A program made the position numbers and the translations under genes. Of a DNA stretch of 64,000 nucleotides, positions 46,426 to 58,130 are shown piece by piece. The notes under the pieces are model-generated. The model worked only from the letters and a program-made list of their open reading frames with translations. It did not search any database and was not told where the DNA came from. Position 1 is the first letter of the stretch. Every line of letters begins with the position of its first letter. This stretch comes from Sapria himalayana. Taxonomy: Eukaryota; Streptophyta; Magnoliopsida; Malpighiales; Rafflesiaceae. Where the stretch lies: NCBI GenBank assembly GCA_029783825.1, contig JAREIK010002672.1, positions 124,001-188,000 on the forward strand, in the 5' to 3' direction.

Positions 46426-49400
46426 TTTTTTTATTATTCTTATTCTTATTATTCTTCTTATTCTCCTAAGTCGTCTAAGTCTTCTAATTCTTTTTAATCT
46501 ACTGATTCTTATTATTCTTCTTATTCTTTTTATTATTAGCATTCTTCTTATTCTCATTATTATTATTATTCTTATTCTTATTCTTCTAATTCTTCATATT
46601 CTTATATTTATTATTATTCTTATTCTTTTTATTATTATTCTTATTATTCCTATTCTTCTTATTCTTCTTATTCTTCTTATTATATTTATTCTTCTAATTC
46701 ATAATATTCTTTTTATTCTTATTATTCTATTTATTCATAGTATTATTATTAATCTTCTTTTTATTATTTATATTATTCATATACTTTTTATTCTTTTAAT
46801 ATTTGTATTCTTTTTATTCTTCTGTCTTATAATTATTCATATTCTTCTTATTTTTCTTATTTTTTTTATTTTTCTTATTATTCTTATTCATATTATTCTT
46901 ATTCATATTATTCTTCTTATTCCTCTTATTCTTCTTATTCTTATTATTTTAATTATTCTTCGAATTCTTCTTATTCTTATTATTTTAATTATTCTTCATA
47001 TACTTGTTATTATAATTATTCTATTTATTCTTTATAATTTTATAATAATTATTATTCTTCTTCTTTTTTTTTCATATTATTCTTTTCTTCATAGTCTTCA
47101 TATTCTTCTTATTATTTACATTCTTCTTATTATTTACATTCTTCTTATTCTTCTATTTCTTCTAATTCTTCTTATTCTACTTATTCTTCTAACTCTTATT
47201 ATTCTTATTATTCTTCTTAATTTACATATTCTTCTTATTCTTCTTATTCTTCTTATTCTTCTTATTTTTAATATTTTTAATATTCTTAGTATTCTTATTA
47301 TTCTTATTATTCTTATTATTTTTGTTATTGTTCATATTCAACTTATTCTTCTTTTTCATAATATTATTCATATTCTTTTTATTTTTCTTATTCTTCTTAT
47401 TTTTCCTATTCTTCTTATTATTCTTATACTTCTTAATCTTCTTTATCTTAAAATTCTTTTTTTTCTTTTTCTCTTTTTTTTAGTAATCTTATTCTTCTTA
47501 TTTTTTTAATTCTTCTTATCCTACTAATTCTTCTTATTTATCATATTATTCTTATTATTATTTTTCTTCTTCTTTTTATTATTCTACTAATACTTCTTAT
47601 TTATCATATTGTTCTTTTTCTTAATATTTTTCTTATTCATCATATTCTTTTTATGCTTCTAATTATTCTTATTCTTCTATATCTTCTAATTATTATTATT
47701 ATGCTTATTCTTATAATCTTCTAATTTTTATTATTCTAGCTATTCTTTTAATTGTTCTTATTATTATTTTTCTTCTTATTATTCTTATTCTTTTTATTAT
47801 TCTTATTCTTCTTATTATCCTTATTATTATTAATCTTTTTATTCTTCTTATTTATTTTATTCTTTTTATTCATCTTATTCTTCTTTTCTTCTTATTCTTC
47901 TTTTTATACTTATTATACTTATTATTCTTATTTTTATTATTCTTCATATTAATTTTATTCTTCTTATTATTTTTATTCTCTTATTATTCTTATTATTGTT
48001 ATTCTTATTTTTTTCAAATTATTCTTATTATTCTTTGTTTCTTATTCTTTTTATTCTTCCTATTCATTATATTCTTATTATTCTACTTATTTTTATTATT
48101 CTTCTTATTCTTCTTATTTTTCTTATTCTTCTTATTCTTTTGATTTTTCCTATTTTTTTATTTTTTTCTTCCTCTTATTCTTTTTATTTTTCTTATTCAT
48201 CTTATTATTATTATTCTTCAAAATTTTTTTATTTTTCTTATTCAACTTATTATTCTTATTCTTCATATTCTTATTATTCTTCTTATTCTTCTTATTTTCT
48301 TAAGTCTTCTAAGTCTTCTTATTCTTATTATTCTATTGATTCTTTTAATTCTACTTATTCTTGTTATTATTCTTATTTTTCTTATTTTTATTAATTTTAT
48401 TATTATTATTATTTTTATTCATCTTATTCTTCACTTTTTTCATATTATTATCTTTATTATTCTTATTCTTATTTTTCTTATTTTTCTTATTCTTCTTATT
48501 CTTCTTATTCTTCTTATTCTTCTATTTATTATTATCATTATTTTTCTTCTTCTTATTCATCTTAATCTTATAATTCTTATAATTCTTATACATTTTATAA
48601 TTCTTATAATTCTTCTTATTTTTCTTATTCTTTTTATTCTTTTTATTCTTTTTATTCATTTTATTCTTTTTATTCTTCTCATTCTTCTAAATCTTCCAAG
48701 TCATCTAATTCTTCTTATTCAATTTATTCTTCTAATTCATATTATTCTTTCTATTATTCTTAATTTTATTATTCATATTAATCTTAGTATTATTATTTTT
48801 ATTCTTTTGATTATACATATTCTTCTAATTCTTCTTATTCTTTTTATTATTCTTATTCTTTTTAGTCTTCTATATCTTTTAATTATAATTATTTTTCTTA
48901 TTTTTTGTATTTTTGTATTTTTTTTATTTTTCTTATAATTATTATTCTTTTTTATTCTCCTTATTCTTTTTTTTCTTCTTATTATTCTTATTCTTTTTAT
49001 TCTTCTTATTATCCTCATTCTTATTATTCTTCTTATTCATCTTATTCTTGTCATTCTTTTTATTCTTCTTATTCATCTTATTCTTCTTATTCTTCTTATA
49101 CATATCATTCTTATTATTCTTCTTATTATTCAAATTCTTCTTATTCTTATTATTCTACATTTTCTTATTATTTTTTATATTCTTTTTATTCTTCATATAT
49201 TTATTATTCTTCTTATTCTTTTTATTATTATTCTTTTTAATTTTCTTCTTCTTTCTTTTCTTTTTACTTTTCTTATTCTTCATATTATTTACATTCTTCT
49301 TATTCTTCTGAGTCATCTAATTCTATTAATTTTAATTATTTTTATTAGTATTCTTATTATTTTTATTTTTCTTAGTCTTCTAATTTTTAATATTCTTTTT

Positions 49401-52400
49401 ATTTTACTAATGATTATTTTTATTATTCTTCTTTTTAATTTACATATTCTTTTTTATTCTTATTATTCTTAATATACTTAGTATTCTTATCATTCTTATT
49501 ATTCTTTTTATTGTTTATATTATTTTTATTCTTTTTATTCATATTATTATTCTTATTCTTTTTTTTATTATGGTTCTTTTTTTTAAGCTTATTCTTCTTA
49601 TTCTTCTTATGTTTCTTATTCTTCCTATTCTTCTTATTCTTTTTATTCTTCTTATATTTTTTTATTTTTTATTCTTCTTATATTTTTTTATTCTTTTTAT
49701 TCTTCTTATATTTTTATTCTTTTTATTCTTCTTATATTTTTATTCTTCTAATTCTTCTTATTCTTTTTATTCTTCTTATTCATCATATTATTCTTCTTAT
49801 TCATCATATTATTCTTCTTATTATTCTTATTCTCCTTATTCTTATTATTCTTCTTATTCTTCTTATTCTCCTACGTCTTCTAAGTTTTCTAATTCTTTTT
49901 ATTCTAGTGATTCTTCTTATTCTACTTATTCTATTTATTCTTCTTATATTACTTATTCTTCTCATTCTTCTAATTCGACTTATTATTCATATTCTTCTTA
50001 TTCTTTTTATTATTCTTATTCTAATTATTTTTATTATTCTTATTATTATTATTATTATTTTTATTATTCTTATTCTTTTATTTCCTCATATTCTTCATAT
50101 TCTTCTTATTCTTCGTATTCTTCATATTCTTTTTATTATACTTATTCTTCTTATTCTTCTTATTCTTATTATAATTATAATTATTATTATTATTCTTCTT
50201 CTTATTCATCTTAATCTTATAATTCTTATTATTCTTGTTATTCTTCTTATTCTTCTTTCTCTTCAAAATCTTTTTATTTTTTTAATACTTCTTATTCTTC
50301 TTCTTATTCATCTAAGTCTTCTTATTCTTCTTATTATATTTATTCTTCTAATCCTTATTATTCTTATTCTTCTGATTCTTATTATTCTTAGTATTATTGA
50401 TATTATTATTCAATTTATTTTTCATATTCTTCTTATTCTTATTATTCTTTTTATTATTCATATTCTTTTTATTGTTCTATGTCTTTGAATTATTCTTATA
50501 CTTTTTATATTTCAATTTTTTTTATTTTTATTTTCTTATTAATCTTATTCTTATTATTCTCCTTATTATTCTTATTATTCTTATTATTCTTATTATTCTT
50601 ATTCTTCTTATTTTTCTGATTCTTTTTATTCTTCTTATTCTTCTTATTCTTCATATTCATAATATTCTTATTATTCTTCTTATTCCTCTTATTCTTCAAA
50701 TTCTTTTTATTCTTATTTTTCTACTTATTATTATTATTCTTATTCTTATTTTTCTTCTTATTATTCTTTTTTTTCTTGTTTTTATTCTTCTTTTCTTATT
50801 CTTCTTATTATTTAGATTTTTCTTATTCTTCTAAGTCTTCTAATTCTTCTTATTCTATTTATTTTTCTAATTCTTATTTTTCTTATTATTGTAATTATTC
50901 TTATTCTTCTTCTTATTTTAATTCTTCTTCTTATTCTTCTTATTCTTCTTATTCTTATTATTTTTAATATTCTCAGTATTCTTATTATTTTTCTTATTCT
51001 TCTTATTCAAATTATTATTCTTATTTTTTTATTCGTCTTATTCTTCTTATTCTTCTTATTCTTCTTATTCTTTATATTATTTTTATTCTTATTAATCTTC
51101 CTTTTCTTCTTATTCTTCTTATTATTCTTTTTGTTCTTATTAATTTTTTTTTTCTTATTCTTCTTATTCTTAATTTTTTTTTATTTTTCTTATTCTTCTT
51201 ATTCATTTTATTATTCTTATCATTCTTTTTATTCTTCTTAATATTAATTTGCTAAAACTTCTTATTTAAAATATTATTCTAATTCAACTTAATCTTTTTA
51301 TTCATCTTATTATTTTTTATTCTTCTAATTCTTCTTATTCTTGAAGATCTTCTGATACTTCTTATTCTGATTATTCTTATAAGTCTTCTAATTTTTATTA
51401 TTCTACTTATTCATATAATTCTTTTTATTCTTCTTATTTTACTTATTATTATTATTATTATTATTATTCTTATTCTTATTATTCTTATTCTTTTTATTAT
51501 CTTTTTATTATTCTTTTTATTATTCTTTTATTTTTATTTTTCTTATTATTCTTAATTTTTTAATTCTTCTTATTCTTATTAATCCTCTTACTCTTTTCAT
51601 TCTTCTTATTCTTCTAATTCTTCTAATTTTACTTTTTCTTCTTATTTTTTTATTAAACTTATTTTTATTATTCTTCTTATTCTTTTTATTTATCTTATTC
51701 GTTTAAGTTTTCTAATTATTCTTATTCTTCATATTCTTCTTAATCTTTTTATCTTTTTTATTCTTCTAAGTCTTTTAATTTTGTTTATTCTTCTTATTCT
51801 TATATGTTTTCTAATTCTTCTTATTTTGCTTATTCTTTTTATTCTTGTTATTCTTATTATTTTTCTTATTCTTTAATTCTTCTAATTCTTCTAATTCTAG
51901 CTACTATTATTATTTTTATTATTATTCTTCTTCTAATTCTTATTATTGTACATATTCTTATATGATGTATTATTGTTATTATTCTTCTTATTTTTCTTAT
52001 TCTTCAAAGTCTTCTAATTCTTATTATCCTGCTTATTCTTCTATGTCATCAAAATCTTCTTATTCTACTTATTTTTTAAATTTTTTAATTCTTCTTATTC
52101 ATACTATTCTTCATATTCTTCATATTCTTCGTATTATTGTTATTCTTCATATTCTTCTTATTCTTCATATGCTTCTTATTCTTCCTATTCTTTTTTATTC
52201 TTCTGATTCTTCTTATTCTTCTTATTTTTATTATTCATATTATTCATTTTATTCTTATTATTATTCAAATTCTTGTTATTCTTGTTATTCTCCTTTTTCT
52301 AATTATTTTTTACATTCTTCTTATTCTTCATATTTTTATTATTCTTCTTATTCTTCTTATTATTATGCTTCTTCTTTTTCTTCTTAATATTCTTTTGTTA

Positions 52401-53516
52401 TTATTCTTCGTATTCGTCATATTATTTACATTCTTCTTATTTTTCTTATTCTTCTTATTCTTCTAATCTTCAAATTCTAATTATATTTATTATTCTTCAT
52501 ATTCTTTTTATTTTTCGAAGTCTTCTAATTCTTCATATTTTATTTATTCTTCTAATTCTTATTATTCTTATTAATTTACTTATTCTTCTTATTCTTATTA
52601 TTCTTAATATTCTTAATATTCTCAGTATTCTTTTTATTTTTATTATTCTTTTTATTGTTCATATCTTCTTATTCTTTTTATTCATATTATTATTTTTATT
52701 CTTTTTATTCTTTTTATTCTTCTTTTTATCTTATTAATCTTATTCTTCTTAATCTTCTTTCTCTTTTTATTTTTCTTATTTTTCTTATTCTTTTTATTCT
52801 TCTTATATTTTTTCTTCATTTTATTTTTCTTATTCTTTTTATTCTTATTATTTATAGTATTATTAGTATCCTTTTAAATTCTTTTTTACTTAGTTTAATT
52901 ATTATTCTTATTATTCTTATTATTCTTATTCTTCTTATTCTTCTTATTCTTCTTATTCTCCTAAGTCTTCTAAGTTTTCTATTTCTTTTTTTTCTTTTTT
53001 TTCTTTTGATTCTTCTTATTATACTTATTTTTCTTATTTTTCTTATATTTCTTATTCTTCTTATATTTCTTATTCTTCTTATTCTACGTATTCTACTTAA
53101 TTTTCATTTTCTTGTTAATCTTCTTATTCTTCTAATTCTTCTTATTCTTCTTATTCTTATTATTTTAATATTTTTCTTATTTTTATTATTGTTCTTATTC
53201 TTCTTAATATTCTATTTTTATTATTGTTCTTATTCTTATTATTGTTCTTATTCTTCTATTATTGTTGTTATTCTTCTTATACTTATAAAAAGAATAATTA
53301 TTCTCCCAATTATTCTTTTTATTATTATTTTTCTTCTTCTTCTTAATCTTCTTAATCATCTTATTCTTCTTATTCTTATTATTCTTCTTATTCTTCTTAT
53401 TCTTTTTTATTCTTCTTATTCTTCAAATTTTTCTTATTCTTCTTATTTTTTTATTCTTCTTATTCTTTTTATGCTTATTCTTTTTATTCTTCTTATTATT
53501 CTTAGTCTTCTTTTTC

Positions 53517-53558
<42 letters not shown>

Positions 53559-54390
53559 TTCTTCTTCTTCTTATTCATCTAATTCTACTTATTCTTCTTA
53601 TTATAATTATTATTCTAATTCGTATTATTATTATTATTCATAGTATTATTGTTATTTTTATTCTTTTTATTATTCATATTCTTCTTATTCTTATTAATCT
53701 TTTTATTATTCTTATTCTTTTTATTCTTTTGTGACTTATAATTATTCGTATTCTTCTTATTTTTCATATTATTTTATTTTTTTTATTTTTATTCTTATTC
53801 TTTTTCTTATTATTCTCTTTAATCTTTTTATTCTTTTTATTCTTCTTATTCTTCTTATTCTTCTTATTTTTCTTATTCTTCTTATTCATATTATACTTAT
53901 TATTCTTATTATTCTTCAAATTCTTCTTATTCTTATTATTTTACTTATTATTATTGTTCTTCTTGTTTTTGTTCTTATTATTCTTTCTTCTTATTCTTAT
54001 TTTTATTTACATTTTTCTTATTCTTCTTATTTTTCTAAGTCTTCTAATTCTTCTAATTTTACTCATTCTTCTAATTCTTAATTTTCTTATTATTCTTATG
54101 ATTCTTCTTATTTTACTTATTATTCATATATTTATTTTTTTAATATTTTTAGTATTCTTATTATTCTTCTTATTTTTCTTATTCATATTATTATTCTTCT
54201 TATTCTTCTTATTCATATTATTATTCTTATTCTTTTTATTCATCTTATTCTTCTAATTATTATTATTCTTCTTAATCTTCATTTTCTTCTTATTTTTCTT
54301 TTTCTTCTTATTCTTCTTATTCTACTTATTCTTCTTATTCTTCTAATTCTTAATATTCTTTTTATTTTTCTTATGCTTATTATTCTTTTT
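46426..54390. repeat. Array A7, 9-bp minisatellite, about 8 kb
   Basis: The longest array in the window, without any interruption by recognisable LINE or gene sequence. Units are diverged forms of TTATTCTTC; (ATT)n stretches occur at about 53518-53562. Repeated larger segments are visible, for example CTTCTTCTTATTCATCTTAATCTTATAATTCTT-like stretches at about 48545-48590 and 50195-50230 and again in part near 53560. This shows longer higher-order copying within the array. No gene. Confidence 0.93.
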
Positions 54391-54452
54391 TTTAAAGGTT
54401 GTTTTATTAAAATTAACCCTCTCTTTTGGCGAAGGAATACCTTTTTTACAAC
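54391..54452 (-). terminator. E8 conserved LINE 3' terminal box
   Basis: Minus strand: GGTATTCCTTCGCC, AAAAGAGAGGG, TTTTAATAAAACAACC, TTTAAAAAAAAG and the array. AATAAA is present. Confidence 0.85.
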
Positions 54453-55424
54453 CTACTTACTTGCTACCCAAAGCCCCTTACACCCTCTAACTGCCTATAT
54501 ATAATAAACATGTATTGCAATTTAGAAATTCACATTATTTTGTGAATTTATTTATATGTAAGCTGTATTTCTGATGAAGCTACGTTTTCATGTATATCTC
54601 TTTATGTTGTTCCTGTTAGCCTTTTTGTATCTTTCGGTAATCATTTATGTTCACCTCCCGCCTATTTAAGTATCGCGAATTTTATTTTCTGCCCTCTTGA
54701 TGAGTATTTGTGACTTCTTATGAAGCTTTATGCCTTATGATGAATGCCCTCCCTTCAATGATCTTGGAAAGACATCTTCCTCCACAATCTTTCTACATCG
54801 TCTTTTCTTTAACTTTCCCCCAATGCTCTTTCCTTTAATATGTGTTTCTATTGCTCCACTTTGCTCTGATCTTTGTACCTTGTTCCAGCTTTGATGTCCA
54901 CAATAGACATGACCATCTAATACTAGACACTTTGTTACATAATTACTGAAGAATATATAACACAGACTGCCACATTTAGAGACATCATTAACTATAACAC
55001 AGACTGCCTATTAACACAGACTCCAGACCCTGCAAATATAAAATCCACAGACACCATTTCTGCTTGCTTGAACCTTGTTTATCCTGCCTGCAAAAAAACT
55101 TATAAAAAAACTGCATTCATATATATTCTATTACTGTTCAGTGCCCTTTCTTCTTGCTCTTTTAATGCTGAGCTGATCACATTCTAATCATAATAGTATA
55201 CCTGTTATAACTGTTAGAGGAAAGGGGAGAAAAACAGAAAAAACAGAACCGAGGCGAAACCAGAAAAACAGAAAAACAGAGGGAACCAGAAAAAAAACCA
55301 AAAAAATAAAAAATACCAGAAACTACCTTGCTGAGAATTCATACCTTGTATATTCTGATCTGTTTTTTAAAACACCCCACAGGACCGAGGTGAAACAGAT
55401 TGTGCCATGAACATGCATATGATC
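54453..55424 (-). other. E8 3' UTR
   Basis: Non-coding and closely similar to the E3 3' UTR. At 55226-55322 there is an ACAGAAAA-type tract into which a short AACCGAGGCGAAAC segment has been copied; a near-identical GACCGAGGTGAAACAG lies 130 bp away at 55382-55398. Confidence 0.72.
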
Positions 55425-56350
55425 TTATTCTTTAATTCTCCTTATATATGGAAATTCCTCACTATCTAACTTTATTATTCCTCTATATGTTTGGGGTATA
55501 TTATCTTCATTAGAGTTTTGATGTCCTTTGTTTTTACCTTCTTTTGAAAGTTTATCTGCTAACACATTAGTTTCCTTGTAAATATGTCTAACAGTAACGT
55601 CCAATTTATTTATATCTTTCATTATATCTTCTATTTCATCCTCATATTTCCACATTATTGTTTTTTTATTAATTAGATTCACGACAATTGTTGAATCTAA
55701 TTGAACATCCATCTTTTTTATACCTTTCTCTATACATATTCTTAATCCTTCTCTTAGCGCAAGAATCTCTGCCTGCAAAGCCGAAGATGCTTGAAATTTT
55801 ATTGTGAAAGCTAATATTAGTCTTCCTTCCGAGTTTCTTATTGCCCCGCCCCCTCCTGCTATTCCCATATTTCTATTAAAGCTACCATCCGTATTTAAAA
55901 CCTGTCTTTCTTTAGAAGGTTTTTCCCATGTTATTTTTATTATTTTAAACCGTTTTTGATGAAGAGTTTTTAAATTCCAAATTTTATAGTGTCATTATCT
56001 AAACTTTTATCTATTATAATTATCGAAGCTAATTCAAAAATTCTACTGGTTTCCTCTTTAATATTTTTCCATATGTTTTCAATTGACATATCTTGCCCCT
56101 CAAATCTACTTTTGTTTCTGGCTTTCCAGATGCACCAGATAGCTATTAACGGAATATTATATTTAATCCATTTCTGTGCTGAATTTATAACCTTCAGTTT
56201 AACCATTTTTTAATCTGCATTCTAGAAAAAGATTTTCATATTTTATTAGGAATTAAGATCCTAGTCTATGCCAAATTTCTGCTGCTACCTTGCCATTTGA
56301 GAAGAGATGATCTAGAGTTTCCATTTCTTCTCCACAACAATCACATCTAG
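55425..56350 (-). pseudogene. E8 RNase H and second half of zf-RVT
   Basis: The frame 55425-55868 is an almost complete RNase H: GIAGGGGAIRNSEG, AEILALREGL (Glu), VQLDSTIVV (Asp), HIYKETNVLADKL, ending FPYIRRIKE. The start NTDGSFNRNM lies just upstream, near 55870-55900, and reads NTDGS in the same frame; the preceding stretch WEKPSKERQVL is also readable. The frame 55970-56206 has WCIWKARNKSRFEG. A frame change near 55965 separates them. All catalytic positions look normal. Confidence 0.88.
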
Positions 56351-56351
56351 A
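56344..56351. repeat. Left 8-bp target-site duplication of the MITE
   Basis: CATCTAGA at 56344-56351 is repeated at 56795-56802 on the other side of the MITE. The uninterrupted E3 sequence (near 12726) has it once. Eight-base duplications are typical of hAT transposons. Confidence 0.9.
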
Positions 56352-56794
56352 TAGAGGTGTCAACCATGCCGGGCCGGCCCGGCCCGGCACGAGGCACAGC
56401 ACGGTTCAGCCATGCCTGGGCCGGCCCGGCACGGAAAAAATCCGTGCCCGGGCCCGTGCCGTGCCCGGCATGAGCCGTGCCGTGCCGTGCCTGGCCAGGC
56501 ACGGTTCGGCCCCTGGCACGGCAAACCGGCACGGCAAACCGCATGCCTCCCCTCCCGCAAAAAAAGACCACGGGTCGGGTCAAATTCGACCCGACCCGCG
56601 GTCCCCGTTTCCCGAACCGCTCGGACAGGTTTGCCCGAGCGGGCCAGGCGAGGCACGGCACGGCCCATCGTGCCTGCGGGCCGTGTCTGGCCCGGTTTTT
56701 TTAAATCGTGCCGTGCCCGGCACGGCACGGTAGCACGGGCGTGCTCGTGAAAAACGGGCCGTGCCGTGCCGGGCCGGCCCGTTTGACACCTCTA
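56352..56794. mobile_element. Non-autonomous hAT-type MITE, GC-rich, 443 bp
   Basis: Terminal inverted repeats begin TAGAGGTGTCAA and end TTGACACCTCTA, followed inward by inverted GGGCCGGCCCG sequences. It has no coding capacity; overlapping chance frames of Gly/Ala/Pro/Arg-rich peptide come from GC-rich sequence. The TIR start is like the T(A)GGGGTG-type ends of plant hAT elements, and the 8-bp duplication agrees. Its GC content is far above that of the surrounding LINE. It splits the zf-RVT domain of E8, so it inserted after E8. Confidence 0.9.
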
Positions 56795-58130
56795 CATCTA
56801 GATGCTAATCGAATTCCTTTCTTTTTTAAATTATTGTCTATTGGTATACTATTCAACAAGACTTTCCACATAAATGTTTTAATTTTTTGTGGATTGTCAT
56901 TATTCCATATCCATTTAAACAATATTTTTTCATCTTGTTTTTTTCTAATCACATTTTTGACCGACTTAAGTGAAAATGTTCCTTCTGAGCTTAAATTTCA
57001 TCTCCATCCTTTTTTAGTTTGCTTTGAATGTTTTTCAACTAAGTCTCTTTGCTTAAGCATTTGTGTCCAGACTTGTGTATTCCTCCTTGTCTCTTTTACC
57101 TTATTAATATCATTATTTATACAATATTTTGCCCGCATAAATTCTGACCACAAGCTGTCATTCTCCTTCAGCTTCCACCATCTTTTACTTGCCCATGCTT
57201 TGGCTAAATCATTTAAATTGATAAAGCCTAATCCTGCTTCCTGAACCGGGGAACATAAGTCCCTCCATTTTTTCCAATGTAATTTATGTTTACCTTCTTT
57301 TTTTCCCCACAAAAAGTTAGCCAATTCCTTTTAAATCCTTTTAATAAACTTATCCGGTGGTTGAACTATCATAATATTATGCATTAAAGAACTTTCTAAA
57401 ACATGCTTTATTAAAGTTATTCTCCCCCCCATATTTAGATATTCTTCCTTCCAGCCAGATATTTTCTTTTTTAATTTGTTTATCAAAAATTCAAAGTATT
57501 CAGTTTTTAGTCTACCGTCGTATATTGGACAGCCCAAGTAAATAATTTCTCCTTTTTTATGCGAGAAACCTGTTATATTTTTAATTTTATGAATTAACAC
57601 AATGGAAGATTTGAAAGAAAGCATATATTGACATTTATTTTTATTTAATTTCTGTCCTGTTTCTTTTTCCATGCATTTTAATAAATCCATCAAATTATTT
57701 AGAGATCTACTACCTCCATTGGTGAATATTATTACATCATCCGCATATGCTAAACAACACACCATAGGAGTGTTGTTAGGATGTCTAAAAGTACCTATTT
57801 TACCCTTGAGCATTTTATCTTTAATATTTACTAATAATAATTCCAAATAAATGTTAAATAATGAGGAAGAGAGTGGATCTCCTTGTATAAGACCTCTAAC
57901 CGGTTTCATTTCTTCTCCTAGTTTACCATTAATAATGACTCTCACCCATGTGTTAGATAAACATCTGTATATTAAATCTATCCAGGTTTCAGAGAAACCC
58001 ATCTTGCGCATGGTAAAACAAAGGATATCTCATTCCACCCTGTCAAATGCCTTTGATAAATCTAATTTTATAATTACATTACTTCCTCTTGTTTTAGTGC
58101 CTATTTCTTTACTCAATTATTTTGCCAAAC
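56795..58130 (-). pseudogene. E8 reverse transcriptase, thumb and first half of zf-RVT
   Basis: The frame 57331-58011 (226 codons) is a continuous palm: IQGDPLSSSLFNIYLE and LAYADDVIIFTN (YADD at 57736-57747), ending at the thumb (TLIKHVLESSLMHN). Further thumb sequence lies at 56998-57324 (MANFLWGKKEGKHKLHWKKW). The zf-RVT first half (NDNPQKIKTFMWKVLLN, ASRC) follows in 56803-56952 and is cut by the MITE. The first catalytic Asp (KLDLSKAFDRVE) is at about 58025-58075, upstream of a stop at about 58028. There are only single lesions between blocks. Confidence 0.88.

Noticed and set aside
56347..56789. Several overlapping Ala/Gly/Pro/Arg-rich frames on both strands
   Set aside because: All lie inside the GC-rich MITE, where few stop codons occur by chance. 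They do not resemble any protein family.
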